Shown: piece after piece, positions 39,370 to 50,314 of the stretch
Layout of the letters: each line of letters starts with the position of its first letter
How positions within the stretch are numbered: position 1 is the stretch's first letter
Assembly (NCBI RefSeq): GCF_026616895.1
Contig: NZ_JANYME010000001.1
Coordinates: forward strand, 186,001-250,000
Reading direction: 5' to 3'
From: Campylobacter sp. MG1
GTDB lineage: Bacteria > Campylobacterota > Campylobacteria > Campylobacterales > Campylobacteraceae
Length of the DNA: 64,000 nt
Notes under the pieces: generated by a model
Seen by the model: the letters and a program-made list of their open reading frames with translations, nothing else
Database searches by the model: none
What the model was told of the DNA's origin: nothing
Translations under genes and position numbers: made by a program

Positions 39370-40731
39370 TTATTTAACAGCGTTTTCCAAGCTTAATGCT
39401 GCATTTAATAAGTTTTGTTCATCAAATCTTTTTGCTACTAATTGAACGCTCACATTTAAATTATCTTCAGTTTTAGCAACAGGCACGCTAATACCTGCAA
39501 GCTTTGCAAGATTAACTGAAATAGTGAAAATATCTTCTAAATAGCTTTCAACAGAACTAGTCTTCGCATCAAATGATTTTGGAAGACTTGGTGCAACAGG
39601 CATTAGTATTAAATCATTATCGCTTAAAATTTCATTGTATTTTCTAGTGATAATTTCTCTTACTAATTGAGCTTTTTTATAATATGCGTCAATATAACCA
39701 CTTGAAAGCACGAATGTTCCTAATAAAATTCTCTTTTGAACTTCAAGCCCAAAACCTTCGCTTCTAGTATTTACATATAACTCGTTTAAATCTTTAAATT
39801 CCTTAGCTCTATTGCCATATCTAATCCCATCGTAACGGCTTAAATTAGCACTTGCTTCAGCACAAGCTATTATATAATAAGCAGCTACATCGTATTTACT
39901 ATCAGCAAGGCTAACTTCACTTATGGTATGACCACAAGCTTTTAATTTATCTATAGCTTTATAAGTTTGTGTTTTTATTTCATCAGAGCATGAATCTATA
40001 TAATTTTTAATAATTGCGATTTTGTATTTTTTATTAGCGTCTAATTTATCAAATGTAGGCACAAATTGAATATCAGCACTAGTGCTATCAAACTCACAAT
40101 GACCTGCAATCGCATCGTATAAAATACTAGCGTCTTTTACATTTTGAGTTAATACTCCTATTTGGTCTAAACTACTTGAATAACTAGCAAGTCCATATCT
40201 GCTAACTCTTCCATAACTTGGCTTAAAACCTACACAACCACAAAATGCAGCAGGCTGGCGAACACTTCCACCTGTATCGCTTCCTAATGCAGCAAGAGCT
40301 ATTTTTGCACCTACCGCAGCAGCACTACCACCACTACTTCCACCTGGGACTAAAGCATTATTTAAAGGATTTAGGGTCTTTCCATAAAAGCTTGTTTTTG
40401 TAGTATTACCCATAGCAAACTCATCCATATTACATCTTCCAAATGGTGCGAATTTGTGTTTTTTCATATTGCTAATCACACTTGCATCATAAGGTGCATA
40501 ATATCCTTGCATTATTTTTGAACCATTTGTAATGCTCCAGCCCTTAACTTGAATATTATCTTTAATAGCTACAGGCACTCCTAGATAATCAATATCATCT
40601 AAAGGAGTATTGATTAATTGCTCTACATAAGCTCCTAAATGTTTGTTTTCTAATGCTAATTTATTTAGTTCTTTTTTTAATTCTATTAATTCATTATCAC
40701 TTAATTTTAATGCTTGTTCTAAAGTTATCAT
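39370..40731 (-). CDS. gatA: Aspartyl/glutamyl-tRNA amidotransferase subunit A
   Basis: The amidase subunit of GatCAB, which converts Glu-tRNA-Gln (and Asp-tRNA-Asn) to the amide form. The 453 residues carry the Lys-Ser-Ser triad of the amidase signature family: Lys in VPVAIKDNIQVKG near residue 55, and the serines in PGGSSGGSAAAVGAK and SDTGGSVRQPAAF near residues 130-160. AAGGAAAG precedes the ATG. The start overlaps the small upstream gene by 4 bases, so gatA is translationally coupled to the ileS transcript. Confidence 0.96.
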   Translation of the reverse strand: MITLEQALKLSDNELIELKKELNKLALENKHLGAYVEQLINTPLDDIDYLGVPVAIKDNIQVKGWSITNGSKIMQGYYAPYDASVISNMKKHKFAPFGRCNMDEFAMGNTTKTSFYGKTLNPLNNALVPGGSSGGSAAAVGAKIALAALGSDTGGSVRQPAAFCGCVGFKPSYGRVSRYGLASYSSSLDQIGVLTQNVKDASILYDAIAGHCEFDSTSADIQFVPTFDKLDANKKYKIAIIKNYIDSCSDEIKTQTYKAIDKLKACGHTISEVSLADSKYDVAAYYIIACAEASANLSRYDGIRYGNRAKEFKDLNELYVNTRSEGFGLEVQKRILLGTFVLSSGYIDAYYKKAQLVREIITRKYNEILSDNDLILMPVAPSLPKSFDAKTSSVESYLEDIFTISVNLAKLAGISVPVAKTEDNLNVSVQLVAKRFDEQNLLNAALSLENAVK

Positions 40732-40829
40732 TTCTTTCCTTTATTTACTAAAATTACTCCAATAGCACTAATTATAGCTAATACTATAATAGTGCCGACT
40801 ATTAGCTCTAAGCTAACAGGTTCGCTCAT
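40728..40829 (-). CDS. Small 33-residue membrane protein between ileS and gatA
   Basis: It encodes [20 protein letters not shown] followed by [13 protein letters not shown]: one membrane helix and a basic cytoplasmic end. ATGA overlaps join it to both ileS (upstream) and gatA (downstream). C. jejuni has a small gene (Cj1060c) at exactly this place between ileS and gatA, which supports it as real. Function unknown. Confidence 0.75.
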   Translation of the reverse strand: MSEPVSLELIVGTIIVLAIISAIGVILVNKGKK

Positions 40830-43558
40830 TTTAACACCCTTTCGCATCTAGGACATAAGCTTTCTTCGCTTAGGCTTAAGTATTTCCAACATCTAGGGCA
40901 TTTGCATAGATTTGATTTTATGATTTTGTATGTTTTATTATCAATTTCAAAACTTGCCAAAGCTTCGTTATTATTTAAAGCTTCAATTTTACTTAATGAA
41001 TAAAAATCAGCTGCTTCTTCATAATTTAATATCACTTCATCATTAGTAGCTAGATTTAGCTCTAATGTGCTTTTGATTATTTTATCTTTTTTCAATATAT
41101 CAATTTGCTCGTAGAATTTAACACGAGTTTTTAATAAATATTCATAATCGTTTTTGCTAGGTGTGATTTTACTAGCAAAATCAAAATCTTCTAAATCAAA
41201 AATACTCTTAATATCGCCTAATATAAATTTGTTTGCGTGTTCACAAGCTTCATTTGTAGTATGAGTTAATACAGGTGCTAGTAAAACTAATAATTTTTTA
41301 AGTATTAAAGCCATTGCAGTAATTGACGCTGTTCTTTTGCTATCTTCTTTAGCATCACAATACAAGCTATCCTTACAAATATCAAGATAAACACCGCTTA
41401 AATCAGCACTTAAAAATGTGCAAAGTGCATTCATACCTTTAGCGAAATCATATTCTAAGAATGATTTTTTGTAAAGTTCAAACACATTATTAGCTTTATT
41501 TAAAATCATTTTGTCTAAATCACTGAAATTATAATTATAAGCTTTTAAATCGCTAGTATTTGCTAATAAAAATCTTATTGTATTTCTTATTTTTCTATAT
41601 TGCTCGCTAGTTTGCTTTAATATACTTTCACCTAATTTAACATCAGTTGAATAATCACATAATGTTATATAAAGTCTAAAGATTTCTAAGCCATAATTTT
41701 TTGCAATTTGTTCTGGCGCTATTACATTGCCTAGACTTTTACTCATTTTTCTACCTTTTTCATCAACGGTAAATCCGTGAGTTAAAACTGCTTTATAAGG
41801 TGCTTGTTTGTTTAAAATAACGCTTAATAACAATGAGCTTTGAAACCACCCACGATGTTGGTCGCTTCCTTCTAAATACATATCAGCTTGAGTTGTTTTG
41901 ATATCGTAATTTCCACTAGCTAAAACAGCGTTAAATGTAGAGCCACTATCAAACCAAACATCTAAAATATCAGTAACTTTTTCTAATTCATCTGCTTTAT
42001 ATTTTGAATTAGCTGGTAATAAATCTTTAATATCTTTTTGCCACCATACTCTTACGCCTTCTTTTTCAAATATGCTTGCAAGGTGTTCGTAAAGTTCAAA
42101 ATCCATAATCAAATTCCCTGATTTATCATTAAAGAATGCTAAAGGCACACCCCAAGAGCGTTGTCTTGAAATACACCAATCAGGTCTATTACTAATCATA
42201 GTTCCTATTCTATTTCTTCCTGCTTTTGGATAAAAACTTACTTCATCAAGTGATTTTTGAGCTAATTCTCTTAAAGTCATACCATTGTAAAATTCTTTAT
42301 CCATAGCTATGAAAAATTGTTTAGTAGCTCTATAAATTATTGGTTTATGAGTTCTCCAGCAAAATGGATATGAGTGTATAAATTTAGAGCATTTTAAAAG
42401 ACTTTCGCCCAATAATTCAATAATTACTTCATTTGCTTTAAATACATGCATTCCTAATAATTCAGGTTTATTTGGCACTAATCTTTTGATATTTTCATCA
42501 TAACAACCATCATCTCCTACAGGCATTTCTACTTCAATATTGTATCTTAAACAAGCATAATAATCATATTCTCCGTGTCCTGGTGCAGTATGAACTAAAC
42601 CACTACCGCCATCCATTAAAACATGCTCTCCTGTTATGAATTGAGATAGATTATTGTTTAAAGGATTTAATGCGTTTGTATTTTCTAAAAAATCTCCTTT
42701 AAACTCAAGCACAGGTTTAATATTAAATTCTGCTAAATCTTCTAATCTTTTTTTAGCTACGATAAGACCATTTTCTCCTAAAACATATAGCTCATCTTTA
42801 TTTAATGCGATTGCTTTATTTGCTGGTAAAGTCCAAGGAGTAGTAGTCCAAATAACAGCTCTTGCGTTGTTTAAAATACTATCATTTGCTCCTAAAGATT
42901 TAAGTTTTGCTTTTGCATCATCGTTTAGTTTGAATGCTACGAAAATTGAATAATCTTCTTTATCTTCATATTCAACTTCTGCTTCAGCTAAAGCACTTTT
43001 AGCAGCCCAACTCCAATAAACTGGCTTACTTCTTTGAATTAATAAACCATTTTTAGCTACTTCTAAAAGAGTTTTATAAATATTTGCTTCAAATTTAAAA
43101 TCCATAGTCAAATAAGGCTTGTCAAAATCTCCAATTATTCCTAAGTCTTTAAATTCTTTCATTTGAATACCTATGAATTCTTTTGCGTGTTCAGTGCAAG
43201 CGTCGTGAATTTCTTTTATACTTGGATTTTTATCTTTTAATTTGATTTCAACTTGTTGTTCAATAGGCAAACCATGGCAATCCCAACCAGGAGTATATGA
43301 AATTGAATTATTAGCTAGAAAATATCTAGTTTTATTAATCATATCTTTTAAGATTTTATTTAAAGCATGACCTATGTGTAAATGCCCGTTAGCATAAGGA
43401 GGGCCATCGTGTAGGATAAATTTAGGTGCTTTTTTATCTCTTAATTGTGCGTATGCAAATGATGAAAATTTTTCAAAACTTTTTTTCTCGTTTTCATAAA
43501 GATTTGCTCTCATCTCAAAAGTAGTATTGGGTAATAATAATGTATCTTTATAATCCAT
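40826..43558 (-). CDS. ileS: Isoleucyl-tRNA synthetase
   Basis: A class I synthetase, 910 residues. The HIGH motif is [16 protein letters not shown] near residue 53 and the KMSKS motif is [15 protein letters not shown] near residue 590. The large CP1 editing domain contains [15 protein letters not shown] near residue 220. The C-terminal zinc ribbon ([19 protein letters not shown]) is complete. GGCAC lies before the ATG. The gene is divergent from the CinA-like gene; the 75-base spacer carries a TATACT -10-like box facing the CinA-like gene. Confidence 0.97.
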   Translation of the reverse strand: MDYKDTLLLPNTTFEMRANLYENEKKSFEKFSSFAYAQLRDKKAPKFILHDGPPYANGHLHIGHALNKILKDMINKTRYFLANNSISYTPGWDCHGLPIEQQVEIKLKDKNPSIKEIHDACTEHAKEFIGIQMKEFKDLGIIGDFDKPYLTMDFKFEANIYKTLLEVAKNGLLIQRSKPVYWSWAAKSALAEAEVEYEDKEDYSIFVAFKLNDDAKAKLKSLGANDSILNNARAVIWTTTPWTLPANKAIALNKDELYVLGENGLIVAKKRLEDLAEFNIKPVLEFKGDFLENTNALNPLNNNLSQFITGEHVLMDGGSGLVHTAPGHGEYDYYACLRYNIEVEMPVGDDGCYDENIKRLVPNKPELLGMHVFKANEVIIELLGESLLKCSKFIHSYPFCWRTHKPIIYRATKQFFIAMDKEFYNGMTLRELAQKSLDEVSFYPKAGRNRIGTMISNRPDWCISRQRSWGVPLAFFNDKSGNLIMDFELYEHLASIFEKEGVRVWWQKDIKDLLPANSKYKADELEKVTDILDVWFDSGSTFNAVLASGNYDIKTTQADMYLEGSDQHRGWFQSSLLLSVILNKQAPYKAVLTHGFTVDEKGRKMSKSLGNVIAPEQIAKNYGLEIFRLYITLCDYSTDVKLGESILKQTSEQYRKIRNTIRFLLANTSDLKAYNYNFSDLDKMILNKANNVFELYKKSFLEYDFAKGMNALCTFLSADLSGVYLDICKDSLYCDAKEDSKRTASITAMALILKKLLVLLAPVLTHTTNEACEHANKFILGDIKSIFDLEDFDFASKITPSKNDYEYLLKTRVKFYEQIDILKKDKIIKSTLELNLATNDEVILNYEEAADFYSLSKIEALNNNEALASFEIDNKTYKIIKSNLCKCPRCWKYLSLSEESLCPRCERVLK

Positions 43559-43633
43559 AAATGTGCCTTTAATATTTTTTGATTGTTAAAATGCACTTAT
43601 TTTGCTATACTTTTTTAAATAAAAGGATAAGAA

Positions 43634-44713
43634 ATGAAACATTTATTAATATATTTTACAAAAGATTTGAGTTTTAATGAATATTTTTGTTCTTGGGTCA
43701 ATAGAAAATTATCATCTAAAAATTTAACACCTGATACAATAATAAAATTAAATAATAATGATTCTAAACTAAATACATTACTAGATATAAACTATAATAA
43801 ATATGGTTTAATAACAATAATTACAGATGAATACTCGTTTTCAACAATCAATAAAATTCTAGCTACCTTAAAAGAATGTGAACTAATATTAATAAATGAT
43901 GAATTTATAGTTGAAAAATATATAAAATATCAAAAAGATAGTGTTTTACTTGAATTAAACAATGTATCAATAAATATAATAAAAACTAATATTTTTGAAT
44001 TTCCAGAAATTTTACATAATAATAAAACAAATTATGATTTTTTAATACACGATGAAATGAGTAATGTGGAAATATTATTAACTACAAGTGTTAAACCATA
44101 CAATATAGAATTAAGTATATATCCACTATTAAGTAATTTATTATATGTAAAAGTCAATACTAGTGAATATTCTGATGAGGTCGGTTTTTTAGCATCAATT
44201 AGATCATTGTTTAATAAAAAAGTAATTTTTACAAACAATTTATATCAATATATAGGACAAGTTTTAAATTTACAAAATCAAACTATAAGCTTTGCTGAAA
44301 GTTGTACTGGTGGATTATTAGCAAGTAATTTTACAAAAATTGATGGAATAAGTAGTGTATATAAAGGAAGTTTGATAACATATTCAAATGAATATAAAAA
44401 AGCATGGCTAAATGTAAAAGATGAAAATTTAGACAATGGTATGGTTTATTCTAATGAATGTGCTGTATCAATGGCAAGTGGGGTTTTAAGCCTTACAAAA
44501 TCAAACTACGCCATAAGCTGCACAGGAGTTTTAGGTTCGGATGATTTGGGGACTAAGAGTGGAACAGTTTATATTTGTGCTATAAAAGATGATGGAAAAC
44601 AACTTTGTAAAACTCTAAATTTAAAAGGTGATAGAATTTATATGCAAGAGCAATGTGCCTTAGAATGTGCTTTGCTTTTATGCGAATTAGAAAAGGAATT
44701 ATTCTTTGAGTGA
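43634..44713 (+). CDS. CinA C-terminal domain protein (nicotinamide-nucleotide amidase-like)
   Basis: 359 residues. The C-terminal 160 residues are the CinA/PncC domain: ISFAESCTGGLLASNFTKID near residue 216 with the catalytic Ser, VYKGSLITYSNEYKKAWLNV near residue 240, and ISCTGVLGSDDLGTKSGTVY near residue 298. The enzyme family deamidates NMN to nicotinate mononucleotide. The N-terminal 200 residues are Asn/Ile-rich and do not show the usual molybdopterin-binding domain motif clearly, so that part may be degenerate. AAAGGAT precedes the ATG. It overlaps hemD by 8 bases. Confidence 0.8.
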   Translation: MKHLLIYFTKDLSFNEYFCSWVNRKLSSKNLTPDTIIKLNNNDSKLNTLLDINYNKYGLITIITDEYSFSTINKILATLKECELILINDEFIVEKYIKYQKDSVLLELNNVSINIIKTNIFEFPEILHNNKTNYDFLIHDEMSNVEILLTTSVKPYNIELSIYPLLSNLLYVKVNTSEYSDEVGFLASIRSLFNKKVIFTNNLYQYIGQVLNLQNQTISFAESCTGGLLASNFTKIDGISSVYKGSLITYSNEYKKAWLNVKDENLDNGMVYSNECAVSMASGVLSLTKSNYAISCTGVLGSDDLGTKSGTVYICAIKDDGKQLCKTLNLKGDRIYMQEQCALECALLLCELEKELFFE

Positions 44714-45365
44714 AATTTATGTTGTAGGTTTAAAAGAAAAAACAAATATACAAAGTATTTTCGTTAATGAGATTATATTTAAAGATTTTTTTATTAATTT
44801 AGATGATTTTTCAAACATTATATTTACTAGTAAAAATGCAATAAAATCTTGTATTCAAAATAATTTAAATTTAAAAAATAAAAAAATATTTTGCATTGGA
44901 GAAAAAACTGCTGAATATTTAAAAAAAATAAATTTAGAAGCATTTTATACTGGAAAAACTGCCCATGCAAAAGATTTTAAAAATGAAATATTACAATTAT
45001 TAAAATATGAAAAATGTATTTATTTTAGAGCCAAAGAAATAATTAGCGACTTAGACGATTTTTTAATAAAAAATAATATAGATTTAACAAGTGTAATAGC
45101 ATATGAAAATATAAGGCTAAAAACACCACTTGATAATAATTTTATACCATTTAATAAGAAATTAAAAAATGATGATATTTTAATATTTTTAGCACCTTCT
45201 GGTGTAAGAGATTTTTTATATCATTTTAAATTTATTCCTACAAATATCATATCTATAGGAAAAAGCACTCAAAATGAACTCAAAAAAAATAATATAAACT
45301 CAATTACACCAAACTACCCTAGCCTTGAAAATTGTCTAAATTTAGCTTACTCACTTAAGTCCTAA
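44706..45365 (+). CDS. hemD: Uroporphyrinogen-III synthase
   Basis: 219 residues from a TTG start inside the end of the CinA-like gene. HemD cyclises hydroxymethylbilane to uroporphyrinogen III in haem synthesis. The family is weakly conserved, but the landmarks are present: [16 protein letters not shown] near residue 38, [14 protein letters not shown] near residue 61, CIYFRAKEI near residue 102, and [17 protein letters not shown] followed by [14 protein letters not shown] in the C-terminal half. It ends 15 bases inside bioA on the other strand. Confidence 0.82.
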   Translation: MSEIYVVGLKEKTNIQSIFVNEIIFKDFFINLDDFSNIIFTSKNAIKSCIQNNLNLKNKKIFCIGEKTAEYLKKINLEAFYTGKTAHAKDFKNEILQLLKYEKCIYFRAKEIISDLDDFLIKNNIDLTSVIAYENIRLKTPLDNNFIPFNKKLKNDDILIFLAPSGVRDFLYHFKFIPTNIISIGKSTQNELKKNNINSITPNYPSLENCLNLAYSLKS

Positions 45366-46640
45366 TTCAAGCAAAATTTCTCTTATACTAGAACATATAT
45401 AATCAATTTCATCATAGCTTATAATGTATGGTGGCATTAAATAAATAGTATTTGCTAATGGGCGAAGTAATAAGCCTTTTTTAAGACCTTTTAAAAACAC
45501 TTCTTTACCAAATCTAGGATTTTGATGTAAAATATCAAATGCAAAAACCATTCCTTGATTTCTTATATTTTTTACATTTTTAAATTCATTTAGCATCAAC
45601 CAATTTTTAAGAATATAAGCTGATTTTTCTTTATTTTTATTAATCACATTATCATTTTTAAATATGTCAAGCGTTGCATTTGCAGCTGCACAAGCAAGTG
45701 CATTCCCTGTGTAGCTATGAGAGTGTAAAAATGCTTTATATGTTTCATATGGTGCATAAAATTCATTATAAACATCATCATTAGTAATTACAACACTAAG
45801 TGGTAAATATCCACCAGTTAAACCTTTGCTAAGGCATAAAAAATCAGGAATTACACCGCATTGCTCTAATGCAAACATAGTACCACTTCTTCCAAACCCA
45901 ACTGCAATTTCATCAAAAATAATATCAATATCATAAGATTTTGCTAATTCACAAGCTTTTTTAATATAATCTTTAGAATACATATGCATATTTCCAGCGC
46001 ATTGAATTAATGGTTCAATTATAAAAGCACTTATATTTTTTGAATTTTTTTCTAAAATTTCATTTAAAGTATTTAATTCTTTAGCAAAATCATCATTAAT
46101 AGGAACTGGGGTTTTTATACAATTAATAAGCAATTCCTTGTAAGTTTTTTTATATAAATCTACATCGCTAACACTAAGTGCTGCTATAGTTTCTCCATGA
46201 TAAGAATTAGATAAAGATAAAAAATTTGGTTTTAATTTTCCTTGTAATAAATTTTTATGAAAACTCATCTTAAGTGCCACCTCAACAGCACTTGAACCAT
46301 TATCAGCGTAAAAACATTTATTTAAAGGTTTAGGTAATAAATTTATCAACCTTGATGATAACTTAATTATACTTTCATGTGAAAAACCAGCTAAAATTAC
46401 ATGTTCTAATTGTTCTAATTGTTCTTTAATTTTACCATTTATATAATCATTACTATGTCCAAAAAGATTAACCCACCAAGAAGACACGCAATCAAGATAA
46501 CAATTATCATCAAAATCATATAATTTCATTCCTTTTGCTCTCTTTATCGGTATTAATGGGACAAACTCGTGCTCTTTCATTTGAGTGCAAGGGTGCCAAA
46601 TATGTGCTAAGTCAAGTTTAATTAATTCATCACTTTGCAT
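45351..46640 (-). CDS. bioA: Adenosylmethionine-8-amino-7-oxononanoate aminotransferase
   Basis: A PLP-dependent class III aminotransferase of 429 residues. It uses S-adenosylmethionine to make 7,8-diaminopelargonate in biotin synthesis. [12 protein letters not shown] near residue 14 is distinctive of BioA. Others are [13 protein letters not shown] near residue 54, [18 protein letters not shown] near residue 105, [18 protein letters not shown] near residue 240, and the PLP Lys in [15 protein letters not shown] near residue 272. AAAGGAG precedes the ATG. It diverges from bioFGC. Confidence 0.95.
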   Translation of the reverse strand: MQSDELIKLDLAHIWHPCTQMKEHEFVPLIPIKRAKGMKLYDFDDNCYLDCVSSWWVNLFGHSNDYINGKIKEQLEQLEHVILAGFSHESIIKLSSRLINLLPKPLNKCFYADNGSSAVEVALKMSFHKNLLQGKLKPNFLSLSNSYHGETIAALSVSDVDLYKKTYKELLINCIKTPVPINDDFAKELNTLNEILEKNSKNISAFIIEPLIQCAGNMHMYSKDYIKKACELAKSYDIDIIFDEIAVGFGRSGTMFALEQCGVIPDFLCLSKGLTGGYLPLSVVITNDDVYNEFYAPYETYKAFLHSHSYTGNALACAAANATLDIFKNDNVINKNKEKSAYILKNWLMLNEFKNVKNIRNQGMVFAFDILHQNPRFGKEVFLKGLKKGLLLRPLANTIYLMPPYIISYDEIDYICSSIREILLELGLK

Positions 46641-46682
46641 TTAAAACTCCTTTATTTTTATAAAGTAAAATATTGTTAAATA

Positions 46683-46710
46683 TAGTATTTAATGATAAAT
46701 TTAAATACTA
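46683..46710. promoter_or_regulatory. Inverted repeat in the bioA-bioF intergenic region
   Basis: TAGTATTT (46683-46690) and AAATACTA (46703-46710) form perfect 8-base arms around a 12-base spacer, between the divergent bioA and bioF starts. It is a plausible operator or promoter element for the biotin genes, but no known regulator can be named. Confidence 0.4.
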
Positions 46711-46724
46711 TGCTAAGGAATAAT

Positions 46725-47843
46725 ATGCAAGAAACTTTAAATGAATTAAAAAATAAAAATAATTTTAGAAGCCTAAAAAGATTTAAACATGAAAATAAAT
46801 TTGTAATTTTTAATAATCAAAAACTACTAAATTTTGCAAGTAACGATTATTTAGGAATTGCTAGTGATGGAATTTTACAAAACGAATTTTTAAACACACA
46901 TAAAAATTTAGCTCTTAGCTCAAGTTCTTCAAGAAGTCTTAGTGGTGGATATGATGAATTTTTTGTATTTGAAGAATATTTAGAAAAAATTTATCAAAAA
47001 AAAGCACTTTTATTTAATAGTGGATATACCTTAAATTATAGTTGTCTTAGTGCTTTAGCAACTCTTAAGAATATATTATTCATAGCTGATAAAAAAGTGC
47101 ACGCAAGCATAATTGATGGGATAAAAAATGCAAATTTTAAACGTTATAAACATAATGATTTAAATGATTTAAAAAATTTGCTCATAAAATATCATAAAGA
47201 TTATGAAAAAATTGTAATCTTAAGTGAAGCAATGTTTAGTATGGATGCTGATTTTGCCAATATAGATGGTTTAATAAAACTAAAAAAAGAATTTAAAAAT
47301 GTTATGCTGTATATTGATGAAGCTCATAGTATAGGTTCTTTAGGAGAAAAAGGATTAGGACTTTGTAAAAATTTCTCAAATGATATTGATTTTATAGTCT
47401 TAACTTTTGGAAAAAGCATAGCCAGTGTTGGTGCTGTAATTTTATGTAATGAGATTTCAAAAGATTTTTTTATCAATAAAGCTCGTGGATTAATTTATTC
47501 AACTGCCCTAGCCCCTATTAATGTAGCTTTTTCGCATTATGTATTTAAAAATTTGGATAAATTTGATGAAAAAAGAAGGCATTTAAAAAATTTAAGTTTA
47601 TATTTTAATGAAAATTTAAAAAAATACAATGTGATAGGAATTAGTTATATAAAAATGATAATCATAGGAGACAATGATAAATGTGATGAAATTTCACAAA
47701 ATTTACTTCAAAAAGGATTTTATGTACCTAGTATAAAAACCCCTACCGTTGCTCTAAAAGATACTGGATTAAGACTATCATTAAATGCTAGTATGGATTA
47801 TAATGATATAGATAATTTAATAAAGGCCTTAAATGAGATATGA
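46725..47843 (+). CDS. bioF: 8-amino-7-oxononanoate synthase
   Basis: A PLP enzyme of the alpha-oxoamine synthase family, 372 residues, that joins pimeloyl-ACP and alanine. Landmarks are FASNDYLGIASD near residue 36, LALSSSSSRSLSGGYDEFF near residue 58, YIDEAHSIGSLGEKGLG near residue 193, and the PLP Lys in FGKSIASVGAV near residue 225. ATG at 46725 has AAGGA 7 bases upstream. An earlier in-frame ATG at 46692 falls inside the intergenic inverted repeat and is less likely. It overlaps bioG by 11 bases. Confidence 0.93.
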   Translation: MQETLNELKNKNNFRSLKRFKHENKFVIFNNQKLLNFASNDYLGIASDGILQNEFLNTHKNLALSSSSSRSLSGGYDEFFVFEEYLEKIYQKKALLFNSGYTLNYSCLSALATLKNILFIADKKVHASIIDGIKNANFKRYKHNDLNDLKNLLIKYHKDYEKIVILSEAMFSMDADFANIDGLIKLKKEFKNVMLYIDEAHSIGSLGEKGLGLCKNFSNDIDFIVLTFGKSIASVGAVILCNEISKDFFINKARGLIYSTALAPINVAFSHYVFKNLDKFDEKRRHLKNLSLYFNENLKKYNVIGISYIKMIIIGDNDKCDEISQNLLQKGFYVPSIKTPTVALKDTGLRLSLNASMDYNDIDNLIKALNEI

Positions 47844-48444
47844 ATTTTTATATAAAAATAATTCACAAAATTTAATATTATTCTTTGGTGGATTTGGTTT
47901 TTTACCTAAGGCTTATGCAACATTAAAAAGTAATAATAATGTAATAATTATTTATGATTATTCTAAATTTAACCTTGATTTTTTAAATGAATGTAAAAAT
48001 TATCAAAATATTATACTATTGTCTTATTCAATGGGTGCTATGGTAGCTTCTAAATGTGATTTTTCTAATTTTAATATTATACAAAAAATAGCAATAAACG
48101 GGACTAGTTATGGTATACATAAAGAATTTGGAATTAATGAAAGAATTTTTAAATTAAGTGCATTAAATTTTAACTTAGATGATTTTTTAAAAAAAGCTGG
48201 AGCAAATAATTTAAAAGATTATTTTGCAAGTGAAAATACATTAAAAAACGAGCTTTTAAATATTTTAGAAATTTCAAAAATGCCTATTATTTGGCAAAAT
48301 TATGATTTAGCGTATTCATCAAACGAAGATGCAATTTTCCCACAAAAAGCATTAATTAATTGTTTTAATAATATTATTTTTATGGATAAACCACATTTTT
48401 GTTTTAATAATTTTAATTCATGGGAAGAAATATGTATGATGTAG
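47833..48444 (+). CDS. bioG: Pimeloyl-ACP methyl ester esterase BioG
   Basis: A 203-residue alpha/beta hydrolase (DUF452) that removes the methyl group from pimeloyl-ACP methyl ester, ending pimelate synthesis. LILFFGGFGFLPKAYA lies near residue 15, and the nucleophile Ser is in LLSYSMGAMVAS near residue 58. The acid and His regions are near DAIFPQKALI and MDKPHFCF. This is BioG of the Helicobacter/Campylobacter-Haemophilus type that replaces BioH. It overlaps bioF and bioC, consistent with one operon. Confidence 0.88.
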   Translation: MRYEFLYKNNSQNLILFFGGFGFLPKAYATLKSNNNVIIIYDYSKFNLDFLNECKNYQNIILLSYSMGAMVASKCDFSNFNIIQKIAINGTSYGIHKEFGINERIFKLSALNFNLDDFLKKAGANNLKDYFASENTLKNELLNILEISKMPIIWQNYDLAYSSNEDAIFPQKALINCFNNIIFMDKPHFCFNNFNSWEEICMM

Positions 48445-49133
48445 CTAATTCGTTTTTTAAAGCAAAAAATACATATTATAGTAACGCTATTGTACAAATT
48501 GATATGAGAAAAATTTTATTAAGCGAGATTAATCAACATTACAATAACATATTAGAATTAGGTTCTAATAGAGGCGAATTTAGCAAAATGATAGCTAGTA
48601 AAATCAAATTCAATAATTTTTATTGTGTTGATATAAATGATTTTAGCAATGATTACGATAAAAGATTTACATTTATTAAACAAGATTTGAATGATTTTAA
48701 AATAAATAAATTTAATAATATCAAATTTGATTTAATTACTTCAAATGCGTGTTTTCAATGGCTTGATTTGAAAAAAATAATTACGAATTTAAATATCATC
48801 TCAGATAAAAAATCAAATTTAATTTTTAGCACTTTTGGAGTGAATAATCTTTGGCAGATTAAAGAGCATTTTGGTGTGGGGCTTAAGTATTTAAGCATTA
48901 GCGATATAGAGCAAATTTTAAAGCCACATTATCAAAATATAAAGATTTTTGAGAAAGATTATGAGCTTAATTTTAGCTCAAGTATTGAACTTTTTAGGCA
49001 TTTAAAACTTAGTGGAGTAAATGCCTTTAGCGGGGTATTTTTAGGCAAAAATGATTTAAAAATCTTTAATGATAAATACCACAATACCTTAAACTACCAC
49101 GCCATTTTTGTTAGCGCTAGTAATTTATTTTAG
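48432..49133 (+). CDS. bioC: Malonyl-ACP O-methyltransferase BioC
   Basis: A class I SAM-dependent methyltransferase that primes pimelate synthesis. About 233 residues from ATG at 48432. The SAM motif is ILELGSNRGEFSKMIA near residue 37 and FDLITSNACFQWLDL near residue 97 is typical of BioC. The C-terminus LKLSGVNAFSG is also characteristic. It is the last gene of bioF-G-C and lies directly against the truncated traG; the stop at 49133 marks the left limit of the mobile region. Confidence 0.88.
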   Translation: MYDVANSFFKAKNTYYSNAIVQIDMRKILLSEINQHYNNILELGSNRGEFSKMIASKIKFNNFYCVDINDFSNDYDKRFTFIKQDLNDFKINKFNNIKFDLITSNACFQWLDLKKIITNLNIISDKKSNLIFSTFGVNNLWQIKEHFGVGLKYLSISDIEQILKPHYQNIKIFEKDYELNFSSSIELFRHLKLSGVNAFSGVFLGKNDLKIFNDKYHNTLNYHAIFVSASNLF

Positions 49134-49134
49134 C

Positions 49135-50253
49135 AAAATATATTTTTTTGAAATAAAAGATACTCAAAACATAGCTATTAATATAATTTATAAAGGAGAT
49201 ACTCCAGATGAAAAAACAAGTAATTCAACAGGTTATTTTAAAAGTGAAGCAAAAAATTTTTTAGTTGCTTTAATACTTTATTCTTTACATATTGCAAAAA
49301 ATAAAAACGAAAATATCCCTAATCTTACAGATATTTATAAATTCTTAAACGACCCTAAAATGAGCATAGATGAAATACTTGAAGAAATGCTTGAATGTGA
49401 TATTGCAAGAGATGATACAAATGAAATAATACAAAGTATAGCAAGAGCTATGAAAAATAAAGCAAGTCAAGAATTATCAGGAGTTATAGGAACTACAAGT
49501 GAAAGCTTAAATTTATATATAGACCCTATTTTGGCAAAAAATACAGCTAAAAGCGATTTTAAAATAAATGAGCTTATGAATAGCGATAAACCAGTAAGTC
49601 TATATTTAATTATTCCACCTTCAGATAAAGATAGATTAAAGCCGCTATTTAATTTAATTATTAATCAAATTTTTAGGACCTTAACTGATGTAAAATTAGG
49701 CGAAGAAAAAACATATAAACACAGATTATTGTTTATGGGAGATGAGCTTACTAGCGTAGGTAAAATTGCAACTTTAGAAGAAGGTTTGGCTTATTGGGCA
49801 GGATATGGAATTAAGTTTTATGGAATTATACAAGACCTTCAACAATTATATAATTTATACACAGATAAAGAAAGTATAACTTCAAATTGCCACGTTAGAA
49901 TTGCATTTGCACCTAATAATATACACACAGCAAAACTACTTTCAGAAATGTCAGGGACTACTACTATCGTTAAACGTTCAATCACTAGCAGCGGCAAAAA
50001 ACTTCAAGCAGTTTTAGATAATGTAAGCGAAACAATACAAGAAGTACAAAGACCACTCATAACTCCTGATGAGTGTATGAGAATTCCATCGGCTAAAAAA
50101 GATAAAAATGGGCTAATAATTGAAGCAGGAGATATGTTAATTTTCATTTCAGGAAAACCTGCGATTTATGGGAAGCAAATGCTGTATTTTAAAGACCCTG
50201 TATTTAGCGATAGGTCAAAGGTTGAATATTCAGAACAATTAAACAGCATATAA
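49135..50253 (+). pseudogene. traG: TraG/VirD4-type coupling protein, 5' truncated
   Basis: About 370 residues of the C-terminal half of an IncP-type coupling protein, the ATPase that brings relaxosome and secretion channel together. Visible features are TGYFKSEAKNFLVALILYSL near the beginning, ASQELSGVIGTTSESLNLY, a Walker B-like RLLFMGDELTSVGK, IKFYGIIQDLQQLYNLY, SNCHVRIAFAPNNIHTAKLL, and the end part GDMLIFISGKPAIYGKQMLY. The N-terminal membrane segments and the Walker A loop are missing. The frame is open but begins within the end of bioC, with no start site of its own. It is the left-hand remnant of an inserted conjugative element. Confidence 0.85.
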
Positions 50254-50257
50254 AACA

Positions 50258-50287
50258 CGCATAGCTCTAGTTTTTACTAACTATGCG
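50258..50287 (+). repeat. Hairpin repeat copy 1 (before traL)
   Basis: CGCATAG (50258-50264) and CTATGCG (50281-50287) pair around a loop that begins CTCTAGTTTTTA. A near copy occurs at 58174-58201 in front of another gene of the same element. Both are followed within 20-30 bases by a ribosome-binding site. A leader hairpin or attenuator is likely. Confidence 0.6.
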
Positions 50288-50314
50288 AAAAGTTAAAAAG
50301 GAGAAAATTAAAAA

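Noticed and set aside
49127-49137. TAATTTATTTT at the left junction also found near 63392 as a possible attachment repeat
   Set aside because: An 11-base A/T word is expected by chance in DNA this A+T-rich, and no integrase or tRNA is nearby.
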